Below are positions 11,151 to 21,388 of a DNA stretch of 64,000 nt, piece by piece. Within the stretch, counting starts at the first letter, position 1, and each line of letters starts with the position of its first letter. The DNA lies in contig CM034549.1 of the NCBI GenBank assembly GCA_020055645.1, positions 6,758,001 through 6,822,000 of the forward strand. The letters are read 5' to 3'. Source of the DNA: Tomocerus qinae. Taxonomy: Eukaryota > Arthropoda > Collembola > Entomobryomorpha > Tomoceridae. Both the position numbers and the translations under genes were made by a program. The notes beneath the pieces are model-generated. The model did not search any database and had not been told where the DNA came from. It saw only the letters and a list, made by a program, of their open reading frames with translations.

Positions 11151-12432
11151 TACTATATTCAGTCTGTTGTAATTCCACTGTATCCTATTTGAAGGACAAC
11201 ATAGCATATAATTCATGCGAGGGAACTCAATGGAAATTCATTAACTGAAATAAGGTTTTAGCTTATTTATTTATTTATCAATTTATCACGGATCATTATA
11301 CATAGATTAGATTTATAATATACAAATGTTACACGAAAGTTCAGGGTTATACTTTTACTAACCAAATATTGATGCTTTATGGCTCCTATTACCATTATTT
11401 AACTTTCCCATAATTTTTCAAAACTTTCGAAATGAAAGTATGGATTGTTTAAATTGATTATTTATTACATACAAACATTAGTTTGATTTTGATGGTTTCG
11501 ATATTTTGAATTGTATTATGCGATTCATTTAAAAAGACCAAAAGCTGTTAACATTACAGAATAATAAACAATAAAATAAATGACGAAACACGGAAGAATA
11601 GAATTTGGTGGTTAAAATATTTTCAATTCCTTTTATTGAGTAATATACGTGTGTGCAGAATATTTGTGGGAAACTTAGGAATGAAGAAATTGGAAACCAC
11701 CGTCCACCCTCTGATGGATATTTCACCTACATTGTCCTTTATGAATGTACTTTGATATGTAATAAAGTTTAGAATAAATGTGACCTGTCTGTCTACATGA
11801 ATATAAAACTATATCCATAAAATAATGTGAATGGATCATGAATATAACTGTTTAGATCTCAGATTGACATAATAACTTAACCACTATGGTAAGGCAAGTT
11901 TGTATGCGCAGCAAAATTATGAAGAATAAACTCTCATGGCTTGTATTATCTCTCCAACAGTATATTAAAGCCTGCCTAGACTTAGGTCAATGAATCTAAT
12001 GAAGACATGAAGTGTGATTAGTATAGGTTTTCGTTCAATTGGTAAAATACCATACTCATTTGGTTGAAACTTTAATAAATTATATACTGATGTGGATATA
12101 GATACGAATAAAGGATCAGTCTAATAATTATTAATTTAAAAAATTCTATTTTAATTAGCAAACATAAACAAATATATTAATGTAGGTAACAAACTGGTAT
12201 ATTAGACGCTTATTTAAAAATTGTCTTATTGACCACTGACCAAAAGACGACCACAATTGGCAATCTTAAAAACCAAAGCTATCAAACACTTGAGGTTTTA
12301 TTGTCCACAATAAAGCTCAATGTTCGTTTAGTGTAAGAAAACATTTTCTGACTCTGTAAAAACTTTGACATTTTGCAGCAAAGTTTTTCAGACTTTTTTT
12401 GTGACTAAAAATTTGAGTAGTTTCAAACTAAT
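11151..12432. other. Intergenic, nothing recognised
   Basis: AT-rich spacer between the mariner-like element and the 3' end of CRAL-TRIO gene A. I see no exon, tandem array or inverted repeat with a target duplication. Confidence 0.4.
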
Positions 12433-13459
12433 TTAGTTTTTATGCTTCAAGATCATTCGTTTGATTAAGTCGACATCGTAGGCCTTTTGTTCTGGTAGTG
12501 ATCCGGCTAAACTTGTAGGTAAAATATTCTTATTAAAATATTTAAGGAGAACTTTAGGAGATCCTGAATGGAAATGAAGACGTTCTCTCATTTTCTCCTT
12601 CAGCAAGTATTTGAATGCCGAGTAGATAGTGTTTACCAGTCTTGGCGTACTTACGGAGTGTAAAGATTTGATTTTCACAGGGTAGCCTATTAAGAAAATA
12701 AAATAAATTATTTAAATTATAATTTATATATAACCATTAAATTTATACATTAGTTTTTATGATTGTAAATACTCACCTCCTTGGTAGAAGTTGACCAACT
12801 TGACAATTAGATGAGGAGTGAAGTAAGAGGCTAACTTTGCTGCCCTAAACATTCCCACCTCCGAAATGTCAATCACAACTACAATCCCATTGATCTGAGT
12901 CTCTACGTCCAGTAACAATTCATCTAAAATAAACCAGGCTGACATTGCAGCTAATTCTAAACTGACAGTTTCCGGAGTCCAATTTCTTGCTTTTACAACT
13001 ATAACTTTCCGTCCTTCTTCGTCTCGGTCTTTAAGGACACTAAGTAGATCCTTCTCGTAAATAGATTTGCATTCTGAAAAAGGTGTTGACAGGATTTCCA
13101 TGTTTTCTTCTGCAAATTTCTGATATTTCTTGACAGATTTGATTGCGGCTGGAATTTCAAAATTCGCAACTCGTAAAAATCGTAGTAAAAGTTCCTCATC
13201 TTCGGTATTTATCATCAATGGTTGGACTTCTACAATTTAGAAATTTAAAAAGAATTAGATTAGTGATTATTTCTAGTCTTTCTTGTCAAAAATTGAAAAC
13301 TGGCAAAGAAAATGAATTAATCCAGGTAAATGAAAACTTACGTTTCAATGCTTTTCGGAATTCAACGAGATATCCTTCAAGCGGATTTGTGGCCACGAAA
13401 GAGTCGCAGTATTCAAGCGTGGTTTCGTATTGGGAATTTCTCTTGATTAGTTTTGCCAT
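12433..13459 (-). CDS. CRAL-TRIO (Sec14-like) lipid-transfer protein A
   Basis: Cytosolic lipid-transfer protein of the alpha-tocopherol-transfer/retinaldehyde-binding type. Three exons, 13459..13342, 13229..12777 and 12686..12433, encode 274 residues, the normal family size. The N-terminal helical CRAL-TRIO-N region holds ELLLRFLR at 53-60. The Sec14 fold includes KDRDEEGRKVIVVKARNW and the strand GIVVVIDISEVG (about 155-166), followed by YPVKIKSLHSVSTP and ILPTSLAGSLPEQ at the lobe that closes the ligand pocket. The middle intron present in paralogues D and E-G is absent. A TATA element lies about 200 bp upstream. The ligand cannot be read from the sequence. Confidence 0.93.
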
Positions 13460-13658
13460 TGTAAAACTGAATATTTTTGTAGTCAAAATACGGATTGACA
13501 CAATATTGGGAAATGTTAAATTGCCTTTTCAGTGGATAGTTAGAAAATATAATATTATCGACAAAAATAATATCAAAAATTTAAAAAAGTCGATTTTTCT
13601 GTAAGCTATTGCTGCGAGTCTTTGTTTACTTACTGGTAGTACTTAATAGGTCCCTAGA

Positions 13659-13668
13659 CTTTATATAG
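13659..13668 (-). promoter_or_regulatory. Candidate TATA box for CRAL-TRIO gene A
   Basis: CTATATAAAG on the minus strand, about 200 bp upstream of the gene A start codon, with an otherwise non-coding leader between them. The distance allows a short 5'UTR. Inferred from motif and position only. Confidence 0.4.
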
Positions 13669-15373
13669 TTGAGATCTTATGTGAACTCCCACTTTGTTAC
13701 GTAAATTGTGCATGTAATTCCTGGTGATAAGAACTTGATTGAAGATTTTCATTGTTATCATTTGGTGGGAGTTTAAAAGTACAAGAAATTGCTACTTTCG
13801 ACAGCAGTAAATGTATAAGTGTGTATGTAAGCAATAATTCCATAGTAAAATTCCCTTGTATTCACTTTGGACGGAACGAAATTCCCTTAAATTCTCATGG
13901 ACGACAGACGTACCTACACTATAATTTTATGGTTACGGTAATCTCAGTGGTTTTTAGTCGTATATTAATGGTGAACAATATTAGTACCTACGCAAAACAA
14001 TACAATGTAATGCATTATTGTTCTTGCTGGAAGGGACGACGCTATTCAGTGCTCACTTAAGTAGCTTGGCAGGTAAGCTGTGAGTTTATAATTATAATTA
14101 TTACTTTTCATATAGTAAAGTCACTATTTCACAGAGAGATTACAACATTTAAAAGCTTGCCAGTGTATAGACGTAATACGTAAATATGTAATACGTAATA
14201 ACATTTCAAAAAAATTATGGAATCAAAGATTTTATGCTTATTATTGTTTAGTCGGGATTCCGAATATCCTTACAACAACTTTTTGTTACTTTTGTAATAA
14301 ATCATAAACAGAATTCGTACAAGTTCTGGCAATTATTCTGTACATCTTAGCTATAAAGACAATTGTTTGCAAATGAGATAATATTATAAAACATTTTGCA
14401 TTTCCTTTTAATAATGATGCGTAATTTCCATTTGAAAGGAATACATCTTATCCGGTTGGAATTACTAAAAAATAAAAAACATGTATCATTCAAAGCGCTT
14501 TATAGTCTGGATCATTGCACAAAAGTATGTATGATGTTATCAGGAAATGCCATGATAACTTCCAACACTATAGTTTAAAACCAGGTCAAAATAATCCTGA
14601 GGTTTTTCACTTTTTTAGATGCTAAACGGAAATTCGTGTCATTTCGAAAGTGAAGATCCATTAAATTAATAGATTGTTAATTCCCTCGAACATTAAACTG
14701 TGTTTAATAGGCAAAAGATACCAACCTCTGGAGGTTATCAGACAATACATCGAGTTTTTTATGCGGGAGGTTTGCTATTACAAAATAAATTACATAAAGT
14801 TTCCAGCAAGTAAAATAATTGTGAGAATTATAGAATTGGAAAGTCGAAAACTTACATATGTATACCAGTGTAAACATACATACAGTCCAGATCGTACAGG
14901 CATTTTTCAATGTAACGAATGGCTATGAAAATGGCAGCGATGATAATCAGTATAAATATCAAGAGGGCTATTCGGACACCTGTATACCTTTATTTAGAAG
15001 AACTTTTCCTTTAGTTTACATATATTTTACAAAGAAATAATATTTTAGCTTTTTACCTAATGTTATAGGTCCAATTGTGTCGGATCTGCATATATTGCTT
15101 GCTCTGAAACAAAAATTCATACGTAGAATGTAATCCTCATTTAACTGTTGTTGAACCAATAATTTTTAGATAAACGACTCGCTCGGGGTAAAACATATCT
15201 TACATGTAATATTACAAAAACATTTACTTGCTGAACAACATAATCTTTCTAATAAACTAAATCCCTGTTTAAAGGTAGAGCTGAGATTAATTTAACTCAC
15301 ACAAATAAATATTATAGCCTCCTCGACTGGCTACTGGTAACAGGTAAGTAATTAGTGAATTATAATTAATTGT
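13669..15373. other. Intergenic, no gene recognised
   Basis: Region between gene A and the scramblase-like gene. Short open stretches on the plus strand (13752-14060, 14396-14578, 14674-15040) show no domains and no consistent splice signals. I treat them as chance. Confidence 0.4.
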
Positions 15374-16614
15374 CTAAAAATATTTGTAAAACAGAATTAC
15401 TAATAGAAAACTTACAAATAGCATTGTAGCTGCAATGAGTCCACATTTAGCATCAGCTGGCATAGCTTTGGCACAATTAATAACCAAGGACCAAGATGGG
15501 CTCAGCATTTGAGCAGGATCATAAGATTTCCGAACAATTGATCCTGCCTCAGTCGTCCAATCGGGAAGTAAAACGGTGAACTTCATATCTTCTGTATTAA
15601 AGTATTAATAGTCTCTTGTATGAAATTGTAATTGAAGACGTTAAAATTCTTGCAGCATCATTACTTATATCATCCCATTTGAGCCGTGAATAATTCTTGA
15701 GGATTCCTTTCGGTCCTACAATGAAGAGACCAACTTTGTCATCTTTGTCGGAGACAGCCCAGTATGGAGTGGAACTATCTTTTCCCCTTATTTGCATTAC
15801 TTTGGACTGTAGTTTATCACCGTAGGCGTAAACGGAAGTAGTATGATAAGGTTTCTTGTCACTATTGCAGCAATCACCTCCAAAACAGAAAAGTTCGCAG
15901 TTGATCGGTTTCTCGATGTACATGGTCACACGACATTCAAAATCAAACACATGAATATTATAAGGACGAGCTCCTCGAAGTAATTTGACCCACTTATTGG
16001 CGTACCTAATTTATTCACATCCTTTTATTTAAATTAAAAAAATTTTCGTTAAAAATAATTACCTTTCACCCATGTAAAACATCCTAGTAGGTTCACTATC
16101 AGCAGCTAGAATATAAAATATGTAAGGCATTAAAAAACTCAAGCAATAATTCATGCTACATATTTTTTTGATGGATATTAAATCTAAAATTGAGAAAAAA
16201 GTAAGCTTTACCTATGATATACCTGAAATTGTAAAAAATTATCAAATTTTAGATATTTGACAATCAGATACTATTATTCTTATACCGACAAAAACAATAG
16301 CATTATCATGTATGATGAAAGATCTAAAAATATTAGTGTTGTAAGCAGAAATGAATAGATCGTGCAAAAAAATCATACATGTTTTTGAAGAAGAATCGAA
16401 CCGTCCCTATTAAATTATTGTCACAATTAACTTGTTATCTTTTGTATTAATATGAAATTACCTAGCTTCTCCGTTACGAATAGGATAATAGAGGTTATAA
16501 ATTACTATGAAGACTATGATTAATTAATTACCAAACTTTTTTTTCATATGACCTGCCGGTCGGATTATAATACATTCAGCTTTATCCAGCCAGCTAATTC
16601 CATTTTCAAAAAAT
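15374..16614 (-). CDS. Divergent phospholipid scramblase-like protein (5' exon not found)
   Basis: Four exons, 16614..16532, 16105..16063, 16005..15665 and 15591..15374, join in matching phases and give 227 residues plus an unseen N-terminus. The layout follows scramblases: GISWLDKAECIII at the start (compare the GLEYL-type opening), RGARPYNIHVFDFECRV, a Cys-rich segment (CELFCFGGDCC), GLFIVGPKGIL, MKFTVLLPDW with EAGSIVRK, and a terminal hydrophobic helix AATMLFVSFLLVILFY preceded by MPADAKCG. The family moves phospholipids between membrane leaflets, usually with Ca2+. The 73-bp last intron avoids an in-frame stop. The 16614 acceptor implies an upstream exon, but the neighbouring gene stops at 16695, so the first exon is either very short or farther upstream. 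Similarity is low, so function is tentative. Confidence 0.62.
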
Positions 16615-16694
16615 CTGATGGATAGAATAATTTTATAGTTTTCAATTTGAGTGATCTATTTCTAATCATTTTAAATGAATTTAAGTTGTTAATG

Positions 16695-17605
16695 TTAATC
16701 TGACTCTTCGTCGGTTAATCCTCCTGGAATATCTTCAAGAACATGATTAATCTCATCTTTGTCGACAATTTGGGGTAACCATTCCCTGTATTCTGTCAAT
16801 ATTATCCATTACATCAGTCATTGTCATAATGTTAATTTTGCAGAAAATATTTCCTTACAGCTTACTTTTTCCAGTAGGCACTGTCATATAATCTATAACG
16901 AGTCTATTAGTGATCCTAGTTTCCTCATCTTCGATAGTAGCGAACTTATTTTCGAAATTCGGGAAGAGGTAGTCCTGTTTAAGATAGTATTTTGTTTCTG
17001 CAAAGCTATTTTCATCTGGGGAAATGTAATCGTCGGAAACTGCCGAATCCCCCTCCGATGACAGCGAAGTCTTTGATTCTTGTATGGATGTAGCCGTACA
17101 TTGTGGAAACGACTTTTTTCCTGGCTGTAGCAACCGATCAAATGTTAATACTGATGTAGCCGTACTCTGTGGAACCGAATTTTTTCCCGGCTGCAGCAGT
17201 CGATCAAATGTTAATGCGGATGTAGCCGTACTTTGTGGAACAGATGACAGTGGCTTTTTTCTCTTCGGAGGTGGCAACTCATTGAACTGAGGAATATCAG
17301 CCTTAGCCCCTTCTCTGCGTTTTCTTTCTTGTACTTGTGCACGAATCGCTTCTAACTACGATTGAAAAGTTTTATCAGCCCTAATAACAAAACTTCAATT
17401 AAGATTTACAATAATTAATTACGAGTATTTTTATTCGTACCTCAGTGTCGACAGGAACATGCAAAAATTGTTTAAACTTCTTAGCTGACGTTGTTGTAAC
17501 TTTTGATTCATCTTCATAATGAACCTGAACATCTGCCTCTGACCTAATAGCGAAACTTTTATGTCTATGATGGTGATGATGGCCAGGACTAAGTTTTCTA
17601 GGCAT
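16695..17605 (-). CDS. Unknown protein with 22-residue repeats and basic motif
   Basis: Three exons, 17605..17441, 17355..16866 and 16792..16695, give 250 residues with matching phases (GAG|TTA and A|AA). I do not recognise a family. The N-terminus has a His-rich run (GHHHHHRHK). A Lys/Arg-rich segment follows (QERKRREGAK), then PPPKRKKP (83-90), a likely nuclear localisation signal. Two full copies and part of a third of a 22-residue repeat follow (about 93-142), each with SVPQSTATS and LTFDRLLQPGK. The C-terminal third is acidic and ends LEDIPGGLTDEESD. The 66-bp DNA repeat is well conserved, so expansion looks recent. Composition suggests a disordered nuclear protein, but that is inference. 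The gene ends only about 80 bp before the first visible scramblase exon on the same strand. Confidence 0.7.
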
Positions 17606-17984
17606 CGTAAAAGGTAGTACAGCGAATTGCAAAAAAATGTCAATGGAGTACAAGGAACGAATCATAAGCTTTTGTAAATGCTCGGTTTTATTCGAAGAAA
17701 AATGACAACGATTTTCTTGTTGGAAAACATTCAGGAGTTTCCAATACAACCTTTTTAGACAAACAAAGGAATTGCGCTAAATTCTTTCAAATACTTTCTT
17801 CAGACTTATTTGTTTGATCAATTTTGCACAATATTATACAAGATGAGCAAGTTATTATAGATTTAATTCACTAGATAATAAAAAGAAACTCATCAGTTAT
17901 AATTTGTAATATCACATGGTCATAGTTATAAATTGAATACATACAGATAAAAATACAAATATTTAAATTTTGACTACTTATTAA
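17606..17984. other. Short intergenic spacer
   Basis: Separates the start of the repeat-containing gene from the stop of CRAL-TRIO gene B. The open frame continues upstream of the chosen Met at 17605 to about 17749, so a longer N-terminus is possible. No other feature was seen. Confidence 0.4.
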
Positions 17985-19117
17985 CTAATTTAATTGTCTT
18001 GCGTATCTCTTGCGCATACTTTGCATGAGCTTATTATCCACTGCTTCATCGTACGGAAGTGAACCTTCTAAACTTTTTGGAAGAATGTCTTTTGCAAAGT
18101 ATTTGTCAAGGACTTTCGGACCACAGTAGTGAACATTAATTCGGTCACGAATTTTTTTCTTGAGAAGGTACTTAAAACCGGCATATGTTGAACTGACCAC
18201 CACGGGGGTGTTGACTGTATGTATTGCCTTCAGCTTAATTGGGTATGACTTTAAAATGAACACATAAATTATTTAAGATATACATTCGTGAAAAAATTAA
18301 CTATTTTTAATAAAGGAAAGAAAATTACCTCATAGAATGTTAGCAATCGCATAACTTGTTTCAGAGTGAAATGAGAGACAAATCGAGCAGCCTGCCACAT
18401 GGTCACCCCAGACAGATCCAAAATTAAGCTAATTCCTTTGGTTTGTGTTTCTTCTGAGTAAAGTATCTCATTTAGCAAGTACCATGCCGCCATCATCGTG
18501 TGCTCTAAGTTGGACTGAAAGAATAATAAATAATTTATGAATTTACTAGATAAAACTAGATATTTAAAATAAGTATCAATTTAAAAAAATAAAACTTACT
18601 TCCTCTGGATTCCAATTTTTAGCATTAACCAAAATGATTTTAGATCTTCCTTCCTTTTCTCGATGACGAAGAGTTTGTATGACTTGCTTTTCGTAAACAG
18701 CCTGCACCATATCAAATGTGATTGCAATGAGATCTGCATTGTCTTTGTTGTACTTTTCGTTTTTCTCGAATATAACTCTTGCATTTTCTATAACAAAGGC
18801 ACCTGCCCGCAGAAAACGAAGGAGTTCTTCGTTTCCCAATGCTACTTTTTGACCGTCTCTTCCTATATAATACATCATAGTCAATATTATACTTAAATCG
18901 TTTGGATAGAATATTTTTACAGCAACATTTGACAAAGCAGGGATTCCCACACGCAAGAAAAGTGAATAAACAAAGACTGACCTTCAAGTACTCTGCGAAA
19001 TTCATTAACTTGATCTGGAATGGAACTTCCGCCTGTATCTAGACTTCCTTTATTCTCAATTGTGAGCTGAAGGAAGGCATTTTCATAATCCGAACTCCTT
19101 TTCTGTAGAGTCACCAT
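17985..19117 (-). CDS. CRAL-TRIO (Sec14-like) lipid-transfer protein B
   Basis: Four exons, 19117..18982, 18862..18600, 18514..18329 and 18248..17985, encode 282 residues. The N-terminal helices include ELLRFLRAGAF. The Sec14 core has LRHREKEGRSKIILVNAKNW and GISLILDLSGVTMWQAARF, and the C-terminal lobe has SYPIKLKAIHTVNTP and ILPKSLEGSLPYDEA. The second intron (phase 0, after NWNPEE) is a few codons downstream of the phase-1 intron found in D-G. Proposed role: binding and intracellular transfer of a hydrophobic ligand. A TATA-like element lies about 300 bp upstream of the start. Confidence 0.93.
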
Positions 19118-19423
19118 TTTGGTTCGTTTTAATGGTGAATTTTCAGTGAAAACGATTATCGATATAACTGCTTCAGTTCCACAACAATGCAAAAAAACAC
19201 TGTAAAATTGACACTATCACTTACTCAACTGATTTATCTAACACGGCGTGTAATTAAACTTTTTTCAGTGAAATGTGACAAATTCGGTGTAAATAAATGT
19301 ATTGCTCTTGGAATGTAACAGTTTTGCTGCAAGGAACAAATCAAAGCTCTAAGAATAATCTTCAGCTTTGTTTGCCCATCGATTTCGTTTCAAGAATAAG
19401 ATGAGGTCGTCGGGTGTACCTCG

Positions 19424-19431
19424 CTTTTATA
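19424..19431 (-). promoter_or_regulatory. Candidate TATA box for CRAL-TRIO gene B
   Basis: TATAAAAG on the minus strand, about 310 bp upstream of the gene B start codon, in non-coding sequence. A pyrimidine-A start-like site (TCATCTTATTC) follows about 30 bp downstream. Motif-based inference. Confidence 0.42.
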
Positions 19432-21388
19432 GTCACTTCCTGTGTTTACGCATGTTTATTCTCCACAGGTACTCTTTCTGTGATCTATGTGACTGTGTAA
19501 CTGCTTAACACACCACGAACTACAATTATTATTACACGACCACGACTACACACCTACTTGACTTCGCATTAATTTTGTAGCCAACAACATATCGTCACAG
19601 ACAGTTTCATGTTCGTTATCGTTGGGAAGTTCAAGTTCATTTTTTTCATTACTATTTGGATCTTTGGACGTCTTGCTCATTCTTTATTGCTGTCCTCTGC
19701 GTTTTTTATATCGAACGGAAAAGATAAGAGTTTGGAGTTGCACATTAGGAGGTGGATGCCTTTTAATTGCCATTCTATATTCAACATACGCAATACCAAA
19801 ACATAATATAGAGACACAAAAGATAATAATGAATCATAATCTTGTTTTTCGCTAATGAGTATTGAGTAGGTACTCTAACAAAGCCAAATTTTGCAATTTA
19901 CTACCCAACGTAGTAGTTACCTATATAATAATCCTATTATAACTACCTATATCGAAATGCAGACAATATATTCAAATACCCAAACCGCAATTTTAACCCT
20001 ATTTGCATTTTTAACATTTTAACTATGCAATTCTACTGTACCGTCGTCTATTAAGCATATATTGTTTTGTACTATATTATGCTTATCAGTGTGTAACAGG
20101 TAACATTAAAAACTCGTTTCTACCACGGATTGCTGTCAAGATAAAGGAATATTTTGGTTGGACTAGTCTGGGACAGTGCAAGCAGTGTTAAAAGTGAAAT
20201 GAAGTTATGAAGTAGTTTCATTAGGTACATTGTCTTAGCAGAATGGTTCCTTATCTAAAAATACCGAGCGTATGTCCGCAACATAAAATCAATTTTATTA
20301 CCTCAGCACATAATTTTAAAGCCAAACAATGAAGCATGAAGGACACGCATCTCCTTTTTGAGAACTATTTATGCGTGGACATACACAGTGGAAGTGGAAA
20401 AATCTTTCTATCTAATTTTTTGAGGTACTTACTACCTTCAGGTGTAATTAAAGAATTAGTTTTTATCCATTCTAATCCAATTTGATATTGCTTGACACGC
20501 TGCTAACAGGAAATTATTAGTATTATTCTGTTAGGATCTTAAAATCATACTTTGAAATAAATCATAATTACAAGAGTATCAATTTTAGGTGACATTGGGA
20601 AATATTTAGTGGAAAAGATAACTTCATCCACTTTTTTTTTGCTTTTAAACTTTTTTGGGCGTAAATCATAATTTTCTTTTTGAAAAAAAGTGTCATAAAT
20701 GAATGCTTGTTATGATTTTAGTGCAAGAAAATAGTCTTTTTATGCATGAAGCTAATTATACAAGCTAACAACCTCGAAGGAAGCAATTTGATACTTAGAT
20801 CTCCTCTGTTAATTTCGTTAATTATTTTGTTGTGAAAAATAAAGCAGTTTCAATACAGCAAAGTAAACACATTTAGATAAACTAGATTTTTTATGTTGTT
20901 GACAGTTTGTGTGGAGGAGGGCGGGCGTAGCGTAGAAGCCAATCTTACAATTTGCATTCGCAGTAAACCGTGAACGTGAATCCCCGTGTGAAGGTTAAGC
21001 TAAGCTCATAGTATTTACGATATGAAAAACTCAAGACTATCAAAATACACGAGAAACATTTTTTACACTTCTTTCAAAATCCGACAAAGTTCTACTCCGA
21101 TTTAAATATTGTAGTGGTTGAAATCAGAAACGCCTCTTGGAATTGTGAATGGCAATGGGACAATAATGTTGGACATGGGAGTGAAAATTTGTTGACCTGA
21201 CTACCCTATAGCATTTATTAAAATGATTTTACTATCATATTGGCGAGAACAGAAAACAATATTCCAAACAACAGTTTTTAGCCGTCAAAAGTTCCGCCCC
21301 AAAAAACGTTCCAGAAAAAACCCTGCTCACATTCTGTCCTCTAAAAGTGTCAAAGATTTGTTTTAAATAAAGTGGATATTAGCTAAAT
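19432..21388. other. Divergent intergenic region between gene B and the MATH-BTB gene
   Basis: Gene B leaves on the minus strand and the MATH-BTB gene starts on the plus strand, so promoters of both should lie here. I see no exon, array or transposon end. A short GC-richer patch (about 20915-20940) stands out only weakly. Confidence 0.4.
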
